From contig NZ_JAQMHX010000004.1 of NCBI RefSeq assembly GCF_028331445.1, forward strand, positions 62,001 through 126,000: a DNA stretch of 64,000 bases, in the 5' to 3' direction. The notes beneath the pieces are model-generated. The model was not told the origin of the DNA, did not search any database, and saw only the letters and a program-made list of their open reading frames with translations. The translations under genes and the position numbers were made by a program. The DNA is from Candidatus Phyllobacterium onerii. GTDB lineage: Bacteria; Pseudomonadota; Alphaproteobacteria; Rhizobiales; Rhizobiaceae. Positions 12,139-20,254 of the stretch are shown here, piece by piece (position 1 is the stretch's first letter; each line of letters opens with the position of its first letter).

Positions 12139-13257
12139 ATGTCATTTCTCCAGATCAAAGACCTGCATAAATCCTACGGCAATGTGCCGATCCTCAAGGA
12201 TATCAATATCGAGATAGACGAGGGCGGCTTCCTCGTGCTCGTCGGTCCTTCCGGCTGCGGCAAGTCCACGTTGCTCAACACCATCGCCGGCCTGGAACCG
12301 ATCACCTCAGGCGATATCTCCATCAAGGGCAAGTCGATCAGCGGACTGCATCCCTCCAAGCGCGATATCGCGATGGTGTTTCAGTCCTATGCGCTCTATC
12401 CAAATATGACCGTTGGCGGCAACATCGCCTTCGGCATGGAAATTCGCGGCGTCCCGAAGCCGGAGCGCGAAAAGGCCATCAAGCAGGTTGCCGACATGCT
12501 GCAGATCGGCCATCTGCTCGACCGCAAGCCGAGTCAGCTTTCCGGTGGCCAGCGCCAGCGTGTCGCCATGGGCCGGGCGCTTGTTCGCAATCCGCAGGTA
12601 TTCCTGTTCGACGAACCGCTCTCCAATCTCGATGCCAAGCTGCGCGTCGACATGCGCACGGAAATCAAGCGGCTGCACCAGCGCATGAAGACCACGATCG
12701 TCTATGTGACGCACGACCAGATCGAGGCGATGACGCTCGCCAGCAAGATTGCGGTGCTGAAGGACGGCGTGTTGCAACAGTTCGGCACCCCGGCGGAAAT
12801 CTACAATAACCCGACCAATCTGTTCGTTGCCGATTTCATGGGCTCACCGGCCATGAACCTGCTCAAGGCCAAGATTGATGGCAGCGCTTCGGACCTGCAT
12901 GTCGTGCTCGAAAGGCCAGATGCGCCACCGCTGCGCTTGCCCATCAAGAAGACCAACAGCGCTCTCGTCGGATATGCCGGCAAGGATGTCGTCTTCGGCA
13001 TTCGCCCGGAAGCGCTGACTGATCCGGATGGCGCGGACCGCAATGCGGGGTCGCTGGTTGAAGGCGAATGCCTGATCGAAGTGGTCGAGCCCGCAGGTTC
13101 GGATACTTTCGCGGTGACGAAGCTTGGCGGCAAGGAAGTCGTCGCCCGCCTGCGTGCCGATGCGCAGATTGTTCCCGGGGCGAAAACACAGCTCGCCTTC
13201 AATCTGGACAAGGCCGTATTCTTCGATCCGCAATCGCAACTGCGTATCGGCGCCTGA
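12139..13257 (+). CDS. Sugar ABC transporter ATP-binding protein (MalK/UgpC type)
   Basis: A 372-residue ATPase with Walker A GPSGCGKST (near 37-45), Q-loop, signature LSGGQRQR, Walker B VFLFDEP and the H-loop VTHD. The C-terminal TOBE/MalK regulatory domain contains the typical GIRPEA. It energises the two permeases just upstream and should work as a homodimer, since no second ATPase is present in this set. Spacing from the permease stop is 4 nt. Confidence 0.92.
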   Translation: MSFLQIKDLHKSYGNVPILKDINIEIDEGGFLVLVGPSGCGKSTLLNTIAGLEPITSGDISIKGKSISGLHPSKRDIAMVFQSYALYPNMTVGGNIAFGMEIRGVPKPEREKAIKQVADMLQIGHLLDRKPSQLSGGQRQRVAMGRALVRNPQVFLFDEPLSNLDAKLRVDMRTEIKRLHQRMKTTIVYVTHDQIEAMTLASKIAVLKDGVLQQFGTPAEIYNNPTNLFVADFMGSPAMNLLKAKIDGSASDLHVVLERPDAPPLRLPIKKTNSALVGYAGKDVVFGIRPEALTDPDGADRNAGSLVEGECLIEVVEPAGSDTFAVTKLGGKEVVARLRADAQIVPGAKTQLAFNLDKAVFFDPQSQLRIGA

Positions 13258-13278
13258 AACGCACCTCATGAACGGTCC

Positions 13279-14808
13279 ATGCGCATGAGCCAAGAGATAC
13301 AACCGGCCACAGCCGCAGATATCGTGATCATTGGTTCAGGCATTGGCGGCGCGACAATGGCGGCAGGACTTGCCGCCTCGGGTGCGGATATTCTCATCCT
13401 CGAGGCGGGCGATCATCTGCCGGATCGGCCCGAGAATCGCGATCCTCGGGCGATCTTCCAGCGCGGCTTCTTCCGCCCGAGGGAAAACTGGTACGACGAG
13501 ACCGGTAGCGCCTTCAACCCCGGCAACTACTATAATGTGGGCGGCAATTCGAAATTCTACGGGGCGGTGCTGACGCGCTATCGCTCCGAGGATTTCGAGG
13601 AGATGCAGCATCTCGAAGGCGTGTCCCCCGCCTGGCCCTTTCCTTATGAGGAACTGGAGCCCTGGTATGGCAAGGCCGAAGCCTTGTTTCAGGTTCGCGG
13701 CAAGTTGGGCGAAGACCCGACTGAACCGCTGCATTCGACACCTTATGATTTCCCCGCGGTTCCCGACGAAGCGCCGATCGCTGCCTTGCGGGAGCGGCTG
13801 AAGACGGCGGGTGTCCACCCATCCACTTTGCCGCTCGGAGTCGATATCGATGCGTGGCTGTCGCATGGCAAGACACCATGGGATGCGCATCCCAACAGTT
13901 TCAACGGCAAGTTGGATGCTGAAACCACAGCTCTGGCATCTGCGCTCAAACACAAGAATGTCAGATTGCAGACCCTTTCTAAGGTCACCCGGCTTGAAAC
14001 TGCACCTGACGGCACCACCATCGCCGCGGTGCATTATGAAAAAGACGGCAAGAGCTATGTCATGAAGCCCAAGCTTGTCGTCCTTTCCGCGGGTGCCGTC
14101 CAGTCCGCCGTGCTGCTGTTGCGTTCCGCCGACGATGCCAACCCGGCTGGACTTGCCAATCGCTCCGATCAGGTCGGGCGCAATTTCATGAACCACAATC
14201 TCTCGGCTGTCATCGGCTTCGACCCACGCTTCAGGAACGATTCCGTCTACCAGAAAACCTTTGGTTTCAATGACTTCTACCTGTCCGACGGCAAGGGCGG
14301 TGCGCCGCTCGGCAATGCCCAACTGCTCGGGCGCATAAGCGGGCCGGTGCTCAAGTCCGACTTGAAGCTCGTGCCCGAATGGATACTCGACCGCTTCTGC
14401 GCCCATACGGTGGATTTCCTCGCCATGAGCGAGGATGTGCCAAAACCCGAGAGCCGCGTTGGTGTCGATGGTGACAGGATTATTCTGGAATGGATCCGCA
14501 GCAATTGGCCGGCGCATCAAAAGCTGGTTGCGCAGATCAAGTCGGTGCTGCGCTCGGCCGGTTTCCCGCTCGTTCTCTCCAAGGCCTTTGACCGCAAGAC
14601 CCCATCGCATCAATGCGGCACCGTCCGCATGGGTGATGACCCGGCAAAGGCGCCGCTCGACATCTATTGCCGCGCCTATGAGCACCCCAATCTGTTTGTG
14701 GTTGACGCGGCGTTCCTGCCAACCTCCGCCGCCGTCAATCCGGCACTGACTATTGCTGCGCAGGCGTTGCGTGTGGCGGATCATATCGTGTCGAAGGAGC
14801 TTGCGTGA
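13279..14808 (+). CDS. GMC family FAD-dependent oxidoreductase
   Basis: A 509-residue flavoenzyme of the glucose-methanol-choline family. The N-terminal FAD-binding GSGIGG is at about 19-24, followed by the LEAG dinucleotide site. The C-terminal active-site region contains SHQCGTVRMG and NPALTIAAQA, supplying the His and Asn expected for alcohol oxidation. It has no signal peptide. Enzymes of this branch oxidise hydroxyls of sugars or sugar acids. It lies directly after the sugar transporter, so it may perform the first oxidation of the imported sugar; that is inference. ATG 13285 is an alternative start. Confidence 0.85.
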   Translation: MRMSQEIQPATAADIVIIGSGIGGATMAAGLAASGADILILEAGDHLPDRPENRDPRAIFQRGFFRPRENWYDETGSAFNPGNYYNVGGNSKFYGAVLTRYRSEDFEEMQHLEGVSPAWPFPYEELEPWYGKAEALFQVRGKLGEDPTEPLHSTPYDFPAVPDEAPIAALRERLKTAGVHPSTLPLGVDIDAWLSHGKTPWDAHPNSFNGKLDAETTALASALKHKNVRLQTLSKVTRLETAPDGTTIAAVHYEKDGKSYVMKPKLVVLSAGAVQSAVLLLRSADDANPAGLANRSDQVGRNFMNHNLSAVIGFDPRFRNDSVYQKTFGFNDFYLSDGKGGAPLGNAQLLGRISGPVLKSDLKLVPEWILDRFCAHTVDFLAMSEDVPKPESRVGVDGDRIILEWIRSNWPAHQKLVAQIKSVLRSAGFPLVLSKAFDRKTPSHQCGTVRMGDDPAKAPLDIYCRAYEHPNLFVVDAAFLPTSAAVNPALTIAAQALRVADHIVSKELA

Positions 14809-15569
14809 TGAAACCTGTGGCTCTCGTCACCGGCGCGCGCCGCGGCATCGGGCTTGGCATAGCCAAAGCTCTGGCGTCGAAGGGCTTCGACCTTGCCATC
14901 ACCGACATTGTCGATGACGCGGCCAGCCAATCGGCAGTCAAGGCGCTACAAAAGCTAGGCGCAAATACGGTCTTCATCCAGTCGGATATCGCTGATCTTT
15001 CAAGCCATGGCGCAACAGCCGAGACGGCCATCGCGAAGTTCGGCCACATCGATTGCCTCGTCAACAATGCCGGTATCGGCTCAAAGGTTCGCGGAGACTT
15101 CCTCGATCTTGAGCCAGCTAACTATAATGCCATTTTCGACGTTAATCTGCGCGGAACTGTGTTCTTCACACAGGCCGTATTGCGAACGATGCTGGGGAAC
15201 ACCTCATCGCTTCCACGCTTGATTATCAACATTACATCGGTTTCCGCCGGGATGACCTCACCGGAACGGCTCGATTACTGCATGACAAAGGCGGCGCTGG
15301 CTGCCTTCACCCAAGGTCTCGCTTTGCGCCTGGCGGACCAGGGTATCAGCGTCTTCGACGTGCGCCCCGGTATCATACGCTCTGACATGACCGCGGTTGC
15401 CGCGGCGAAATATGACAAACTTATCGCCGAAGGCCTGGTGCCGATGAAGCGCTGGGGCGAGCCGGAAGATCTCGGCCGCATCGTCGCGGCGCTCGCCAGC
15501 GGCGATTTTAACTTTGCCACAGGCTCCGTCATCAATGCCGACGGCGCCCTTTCGATAAGCAGGCTTTAA
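14808..15569 (+). CDS. Short-chain dehydrogenase/reductase (SDR)
   Basis: A 253-residue classical SDR: cofactor motif TGARRGIG near the N-terminus, the NNAG motif, a catalytic Ser in ITSVSAGM and the YCMTK active site, followed by the family's RPG. ATG 14808 sits 8 nt after GGAG and overlaps the GMC stop by one base; GTG 14805 is also possible. It probably oxidises or reduces a secondary alcohol or ketone in the same pathway as the GMC enzymes. The substrate is unknown. Confidence 0.88.
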   Translation: MKPVALVTGARRGIGLGIAKALASKGFDLAITDIVDDAASQSAVKALQKLGANTVFIQSDIADLSSHGATAETAIAKFGHIDCLVNNAGIGSKVRGDFLDLEPANYNAIFDVNLRGTVFFTQAVLRTMLGNTSSLPRLIINITSVSAGMTSPERLDYCMTKAALAAFTQGLALRLADQGISVFDVRPGIIRSDMTAVAAAKYDKLIAEGLVPMKRWGEPEDLGRIVAALASGDFNFATGSVINADGALSISRL

Positions 15570-15570
15570 A

Positions 15571-15632
15571 GCAATTGCGGGAAAAGCGGGAACCGGTTTC
15601 CCGTCCGAAATTGCGTAAAAACAAAGAGTTAG
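15571..15632. repeat. Extragenic palindromic repeat of Rhizobiales type, partial
   Basis: The outer arms GCAATT (15571-15576) and AATTGC enclose an inner hairpin CGGGAA / TTCCCG. The right part AACAAAGAGTTAGA runs to within 4 nt of the next ATG. This layout, including the AAAGAGTTAGA tail, matches a dispersed palindrome I recall from many Rhizobiales intergenic regions. The element appears to supply the 5' leader and an AAAGAG ribosome-binding-like sequence of the next gene. Confidence 0.6.
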
Positions 15633-15635
15633 ACC

Positions 15636-17291
15636 ATGACCTATGACTACATCATCACTGGCGCGGGTCCCGCGGGTTGCGTCCTCGCCAATCGCCTCAG
15701 TGAAGATCCGGCGATTTCCGTGCTGCTGCTGGAAGCTGGTGGCGGCGATTGGAATCCGCTGTTTCATATGCCCGCCGGCTTTGCCAAGATGACCAAGGGC
15801 GTCGCAAGCTGGGGCTGGGAAACCGTGCCGCAGAAGCACATGAAAAACCGTGTCCTTCGCTATACGCAGGCCAAGGTCATTGGTGGCGGGTCGAGCATCA
15901 ACGCGCAGCTTTATACGCGCGGAAATGCAACTGACTACGATCTGTGGGCGAGCGAAGATGGTTGCAAAGGCTGGAGCTATCGCGATGTCCTGCCCTATTT
16001 CAAGCGCGCCGAAGACAATCAGCGTTTTGCTGACGATTACCATTCCTATGGCGGGCCGTTGGGCGTCTCCATGCCTGCAGCCACCTTGCCGATCTGCGAT
16101 GCCTATATCCGCGCCGGTCAGGAGCTGGGCATACCCTACAACCATGATTTCAACGGCAAGACGCAAGGCGGGGTGGGTTTCTACCAGCTGACCCAGCGGG
16201 ATCGCCGCCGGTCGTCCGCGTCGATGGCCTATCTCACGCCTATAAAAGAGCGCAAGAACCTGACGGTCCGCACCGGCGCGCAGGTATCAAGGATCATCGT
16301 CGAGGGCAAACGCGCCATTGGTGTTGAGATCATCAACAACAATGCACGCGAAATCGTCCGCGCCAACCGTGAGGTACTGGTGAGTTCCGGCGCGATAGGC
16401 TCGCCAAAGCTCCTGCTGCAATCTGGCATCGGCCCTGCCGATCATCTGAGAACCGCCGGCGTGCCCGTCGTTCATGATCTGCCGGGTGTCGGCGAGAACA
16501 TGCAGGATCATCTTGATCTGTTCGTGATTTGCGAATGCACCGGCGATCATACCTATGATGGTGTGGCCAAGCTGCACAGGACCCTGTGGGCCGGACTGCA
16601 ATATGTGTTGTTCCGCTCGGGGCCGGTGGCGTCCAGCCTGTTCGAGACCGGCGGCTTCTGGTACGCTGATGACAAAGCCCGCTCTCCCGATATCCAGTTT
16701 CATCTTGGCCTCGGTTCCGGCATCGAGGCAGGTGTTGAACGGTTGAAGAATGCTGGCGTCACGTTGAATTCGGCCTATCTGCATCCCCGTTCGCGCGGCA
16801 CCGTTCGGCTGAAATCGGCGGATCCATCCGCGGCACCGCTGATCGATCCGAACTATTGGAGCGATTCGCATGATCGAAAGATGTCGATCGAGGGGCTGAA
16901 GCTTGCCAGGGAAATCATGCAGCAGGCGGCGCTGAAACCATTCGTCATGGCGGAGCGCCTGCCCGGACCAAAATACAATACCGACGAGGAACTGTTCGAC
17001 TATGGCTGCGCTAATGCCAAGACCGACCATCATCCGGTCGGTACGTGCAAAATGGGCACCGACCCCATGGCCGTCGTCGATTTGGAGCTGAAAGTTCGGG
17101 GTCTTGAAGGCCTGCGCGTTTGCGACAGTTCGGTGATACCGCGCGTCCCGTCCTGCAATACCAACGCCCCAACGATCATGATGGGTGAAAAAGGCGCGGA
17201 TATCATTCGTGAAATGACACCGCTGCCGCCGGCAATATTTTCTAACGAAATGAATGAAAAACGCCCGCGGGCACGGGCAGATATTCGCTGA
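15636..17291 (+). CDS. GMC oxidoreductase, choline-dehydrogenase-like
   Basis: A 551-residue flavoenzyme of the choline dehydrogenase branch of the GMC family. FAD-binding GAGPAG lies at 9-14, LLEAGG follows, the GGGSSIN segment is near 85-91, and the C-terminal active site contains DHHPVGTCKMG and NTNAPTIMMGEKGAD. It oxidises a primary or secondary alcohol; choline itself is not implied, since no betaine aldehyde dehydrogenase pair is adjacent. It differs clearly from the other GMC enzyme at 13279. It is the last gene before a composite repeat. Confidence 0.85.
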   Translation: MTYDYIITGAGPAGCVLANRLSEDPAISVLLLEAGGGDWNPLFHMPAGFAKMTKGVASWGWETVPQKHMKNRVLRYTQAKVIGGGSSINAQLYTRGNATDYDLWASEDGCKGWSYRDVLPYFKRAEDNQRFADDYHSYGGPLGVSMPAATLPICDAYIRAGQELGIPYNHDFNGKTQGGVGFYQLTQRDRRRSSASMAYLTPIKERKNLTVRTGAQVSRIIVEGKRAIGVEIINNNAREIVRANREVLVSSGAIGSPKLLLQSGIGPADHLRTAGVPVVHDLPGVGENMQDHLDLFVICECTGDHTYDGVAKLHRTLWAGLQYVLFRSGPVASSLFETGGFWYADDKARSPDIQFHLGLGSGIEAGVERLKNAGVTLNSAYLHPRSRGTVRLKSADPSAAPLIDPNYWSDSHDRKMSIEGLKLAREIMQQAALKPFVMAERLPGPKYNTDEELFDYGCANAKTDHHPVGTCKMGTDPMAVVDLELKVRGLEGLRVCDSSVIPRVPSCNTNAPTIMMGEKGADIIREMTPLPPAIFSNEMNEKRPRARADIR

Positions 17292-17305
17292 CGGTGAATG
17301 CGGAT

Positions 17306-17480
17306 TGTCTCTCCCCTTGTGGGAGAGAAAGCGATTTCAGCATCTTAGCCCTTGCTAAGTGCTAGAAATCGCCAGAGAGGGGATTTGTCTCACTGAACTA
17401 CCCCCTCTCTTGGATTTTCTAAGAATTTAGCAAAAAGGCTAAATCCAAGAAAATCCTATCTCCCCCACAGAGGGGGAGAT
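17306..17480. repeat. Composite extragenic palindromic element (three stems)
   Basis: Three nested or tandem inverted repeats fill the gap between the second GMC gene and the DUF982 gene. They are GCGATTTC (17331-17338) with GAAATCGC (17365-17372), enclosing TTAGC/GCTAA; GGATTTTCT (17412-17420) with AGAAAATCC (17449-17457), enclosing TTTAGC/GCTAAA; and ATCTCCCCC (17458-17466) with GGGGGAGAT (17472-17480). A further TCTCTCCC/GGGAGAGA stem lies at the left end. It resembles dispersed CTCCCC-type palindromes of rhizobia. It may also end converging transcripts. Confidence 0.65.
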
Positions 17481-17496
17481 AAGCGCCTATGGCACC

Positions 17497-17751
17497 TCAA
17501 TGAAGTCGGGTATCCAGAAATACGCCAGCCTCGCGCGCGGCGCTGATAAAGGCATGGCGCGCCTTGTGTGCGGGCTTCCAACCATCAAGTGCATCAAGAC
17601 AGGCTTGCAAAGCCCGGCGATAGCTCGGTCCTTTCTTGGCGGGCCAATAACTTCGCAGGCATTCTATCGCTTCCCAAACGCTGGAGACTGCTCGTTGGCC
17701 GGCGGCTCCAAGAGTGATCATAACCGGGATGGGAAAACGCTTGTCGTTCAT
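17497..17751 (-). CDS. DUF982 domain protein
   Basis: An 84-residue protein matching the small DUF982 family that is abundant in Rhizobiales (core WEAIECLRSYWPAKKGPSYR, ending in ISAAREAGV). The function is unknown. I choose ATG 17751 because GGAGG lies 5 nt upstream and the resulting length equals the family's usual 80-90 residues. The frame is open to 17937, so a 146-residue form cannot be excluded. It stands alone next to a repeat element. Confidence 0.7.
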   Translation of the reverse strand: MNDKRFPIPVMITLGAAGQRAVSSVWEAIECLRSYWPAKKGPSYRRALQACLDALDGWKPAHKARHAFISAAREAGVFLDTRLH

Positions 17752-18051
17752 CACTTCCTCCATAAATGTCGGATAGTTTGGCAGCAGTTTTGCGCCGCTC
17801 AGCCAACCATAGAAATGAGTCCGGTATGAGTCCGGTTCCATGACAATTGGAAGAATTATTTTTGAATGATCGATTGCGCGGAGCAGGCCGTTCAGCCCGG
17901 TCTGGATGCCAGTCATCTGTTTTTTAGATGACCCCAAACAATCTATGTATTGGATAGGTTCCGGAACTCACATTAACGTCCGGATTCGTTGATCTGGTCG
18001 AAATAACATGAGGCTTTTCTGCTCTGAACAGCAAGCAATCGGAAACCTGGA

Positions 18052-19041
18052 ATGACTCGCAAAAAGCTTACGATAGCCACCACCGACTATGATCACTTTC
18101 GCGATTTTCGCACTGGCGCGGTGAAAGCTGAGGGACTGGACCTGAATTGGTTGACCCTCGGTCACCACGAGATTTTCGCGCGGTTCACCTTCAATCGAGA
18201 ATGGGACATCAGCGAGCTTTCGTTTGCCAAGTTCATGGCGCAGATCAGCAGGCCTGACAGTGACATCATCGGCTTGCCGGTCATCTGCTCGCGCCTGTTC
18301 CGGTTCAGTTCGTTTTATGTCAACAAGAACAGCGGCATCAAGACGGTCGAAGACTTGCGCGGGAAGCGTATCGGCTCGCCGGAATGGGCACATTCCGCAG
18401 CCGTTTACATGCGCGGCTGGATGCACAATTATTGCGGTGTCAAACTGCACGACGTTCATTGGTATCAGGCCGGGGCAAACGCACCCGGGCGCATCGAGAA
18501 GGTCGATCTCGCCTTGCCGGAAGGTGTCAAGCTGACACGCGTCGGCGACAAGTCCCTTTCGGAGATGCTCGCCTCCGGCGAGATCGATTGCGCCATCATC
18601 GCCCGGCCGCCCACCTGTTTCCTCGAGGGTGATCCCAATATCGAGCGGTTGTTTCCAGATTATCTGGAGATGGAGGAGGAATACTACGCGCGTACGCGCA
18701 TCTGGCCGATCATGCACATCATCGCGCTCAAGAAACACCTGCTCGACGATAACCCATGGATCGCCCGCAACCTTTACAACGCGTTCGAGGAGTCGAAGAA
18801 TCGCAGTCTCGAACGTCTGCTCGATCCTGCCGTCTCGCGTTATCCATTGCCGTGGCTTGCCACCTACGCCCGCCGTATGCGCACGCTCTTCGATGGCGAT
18901 ACATTTCCCTTCGGTATCGAAAAAAACCGGGCAACCTTTGAACAAATGATGCTCTATACCTATCAGCAAGGTATCGCCCAACGGCACATGACTCCGGAGG
19001 AGGTTTTTCCGGCGGGCATCATGACCAAAATCGTCATCTGA
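18052..19041 (+). CDS. 4,5-dihydroxyphthalate decarboxylase-like protein
   Basis: A 329-residue protein resembling 4,5-dihydroxyphthalate decarboxylase (Pht5 type), which has a periplasmic-binding-protein-like (NMT1/THI5-like) fold. No signal peptide is visible, so it should be cytoplasmic. The family contains many members of unknown substrate, and no other phthalate gene lies nearby, so phthalate catabolism is not shown. It could instead decarboxylate another aromatic acid or bind a ligand. It is followed by a strong palindrome, then a LysR regulator. Confidence 0.72.
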   Translation: MTRKKLTIATTDYDHFRDFRTGAVKAEGLDLNWLTLGHHEIFARFTFNREWDISELSFAKFMAQISRPDSDIIGLPVICSRLFRFSSFYVNKNSGIKTVEDLRGKRIGSPEWAHSAAVYMRGWMHNYCGVKLHDVHWYQAGANAPGRIEKVDLALPEGVKLTRVGDKSLSEMLASGEIDCAIIARPPTCFLEGDPNIERLFPDYLEMEEEYYARTRIWPIMHIIALKKHLLDDNPWIARNLYNAFEESKNRSLERLLDPAVSRYPLPWLATYARRMRTLFDGDTFPFGIEKNRATFEQMMLYTYQQGIAQRHMTPEEVFPAGIMTKIVI

Positions 19042-19080
19042 TTCCTGGAGCCTTTCAGGTTTTGACTGAAACGCGCCTCC

Positions 19081-19121
19081 CTCTCCGTCATCCTCGGGCT
19101 TGACCCGAGGATGACGGAGAG
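19081..19121. repeat. Perfect 18-bp inverted repeat (alphaproteobacterial GTCATCCTCGG type)
   Basis: The arms CTCTCCGTCATCCTCGGG (19081-19098) and its exact reverse complement (19104-19121) flank a 5-nt loop CTTGA. The core GTCATCCTCGGG-CTTGA-CCCGAGGATGAC is a dispersed repeat I recall from many alphaproteobacterial genomes. It lies after the decarboxylase-like gene and could act as a transcription or mRNA stability barrier. The flank carries an imperfect pair (TTTCAGGTTTTGACTGAAACG, then GTTTCAAACCCGAAAC). Confidence 0.75.
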
Positions 19122-19285
19122 GTCGGGGATGAAGCAGAGGTGGCGAAGCGGGTATGTTTCAAACCCGAAACACTCTAGGTATGAAAGGCTCTATCCTCCG
19201 CTGTATTTCGCTTGCTGAACCTTCTTCCGCATGACCTGATCCTGCCGGCATGGTAAGACGGGCCTCGTGCAGAGGAGGAAAATCT

Positions 19286-20254
19286 GTGAGGGTTCGTCAG
19301 CTTGAATCGTTCGTATGCGTTTGTGAGAGCGGAAGCATCACACGGGCCGCGGCCATATTGAACATAGTCCAGCCGGCGCTTGGCTCGCAAATCAATGCGC
19401 TTGAGCAGGAGCTCGGCGTGCAATTGCTGGATCGCAGCCCAAGGGGCATCAAGACAACGCCTGCGGGCCAGTATTTTCTCGAAGAAGCCAGGGACATGCT
19501 GGGACGGTTCGCGGCGATCAGGAAGAACATAAAGACCTTCAACAATTCGGAGCCCGGGCATCTCTCGATCGGACTGACAGCCAGCCTCTCGATGCTGCTC
19601 GCAGCCCCGCTAGCGCAGGAATTCAATCGGCAGAACCTTGCCGCCAAGGTCCATATCATCGAAGATATCAGCCACAATTTGCCAGAACGGATTGCCAGAG
19701 GTGAGATTGATCTGGCGCTGGCGTTCGACGTTGCTCCTCATAATAAGGCGGTCAACTGCACTCCAGTCCTTACCGAAGCGCTTTTCTTCGTCACCGGTCC
19801 GGCAACGGAATTCAACAAGCAGGGGCCAATCGATCTCGCCGAACTTTCCAGGGCGACGTTCGTGATCTCCACCGAAAAGAGCCATATCATCCAGCTTGTC
19901 AAACAGACGATGGAGCAACTGCATTTGCCACTCGATGTCACCTATCAGATTGAATCGAAACAGGCGATCAAGGGACTGATAGCGCAAGGTACAGCTTCTG
20001 CACTTCTGCCCTATGGCGTCGTCGCGCGCGAGGTCGAGGCCGGTACGCTGATTGCGCGGAAGATTGCCAATCCACCGCTCACGCGCACACTTTTTCTATT
20101 GCAACCTTCTGGTCGCCCGATCTCCGGCCATGCGAAAGTAGCGCTGAGTATTATCGAAAAGTTCATCGCCCATCTCGCCGAGAACGTCGCTTTCGAACTT
20201 GTCGAACCAGCCGGCCAACAGCTGCTCTATCGTGGACGCGCCAGCCAACCGTAG
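19286..20254 (+). CDS. LysR-family transcriptional regulator (Nac/CysB-like)
   Basis: A 322-residue LysR regulator. The N-terminal winged helix-turn-helix covers roughly residues 4-62 (MRVRQLESFV, then ITRAAAILNIVQPALGSQIN), followed by the substrate-binding domain. The start is GTG 19286, 6 nt after AGGAGGA; ATG 19250 would add residues unlike the family. The 3' end overlaps the converging MFS gene by 28 bp. It probably controls one of its neighbours (the decarboxylase-like gene or the MFS exporter). No divergent target lies immediately upstream, so the regulon is uncertain. Confidence 0.88.
   Translation: MRVRQLESFVCVCESGSITRAAAILNIVQPALGSQINALEQELGVQLLDRSPRGIKTTPAGQYFLEEARDMLGRFAAIRKNIKTFNNSEPGHLSIGLTASLSMLLAAPLAQEFNRQNLAAKVHIIEDISHNLPERIARGEIDLALAFDVAPHNKAVNCTPVLTEALFFVTGPATEFNKQGPIDLAELSRATFVISTEKSHIIQLVKQTMEQLHLPLDVTYQIESKQAIKGLIAQGTASALLPYGVVAREVEAGTLIARKIANPPLTRTLFLLQPSGRPISGHAKVALSIIEKFIAHLAENVAFELVEPAGQQLLYRGRASQP

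Noticed and set aside
13336..14784. A 482-codon minus-strand open frame
   Set aside because: Antisense shadow of the GMC oxidoreductase, which has complete FAD and active-site motifs on the plus strand.
15636..17291. Choline dehydrogenase BetA as a firm call
   Set aside because: The sequence fits the BetA-like GMC branch, but no betB, betI or betC neighbour supports choline as substrate.
18052..19041. A phthalate degradation operon
   Set aside because: Only the decarboxylase-like gene is present; no phthalate dioxygenase, reductase or transporter set is nearby.
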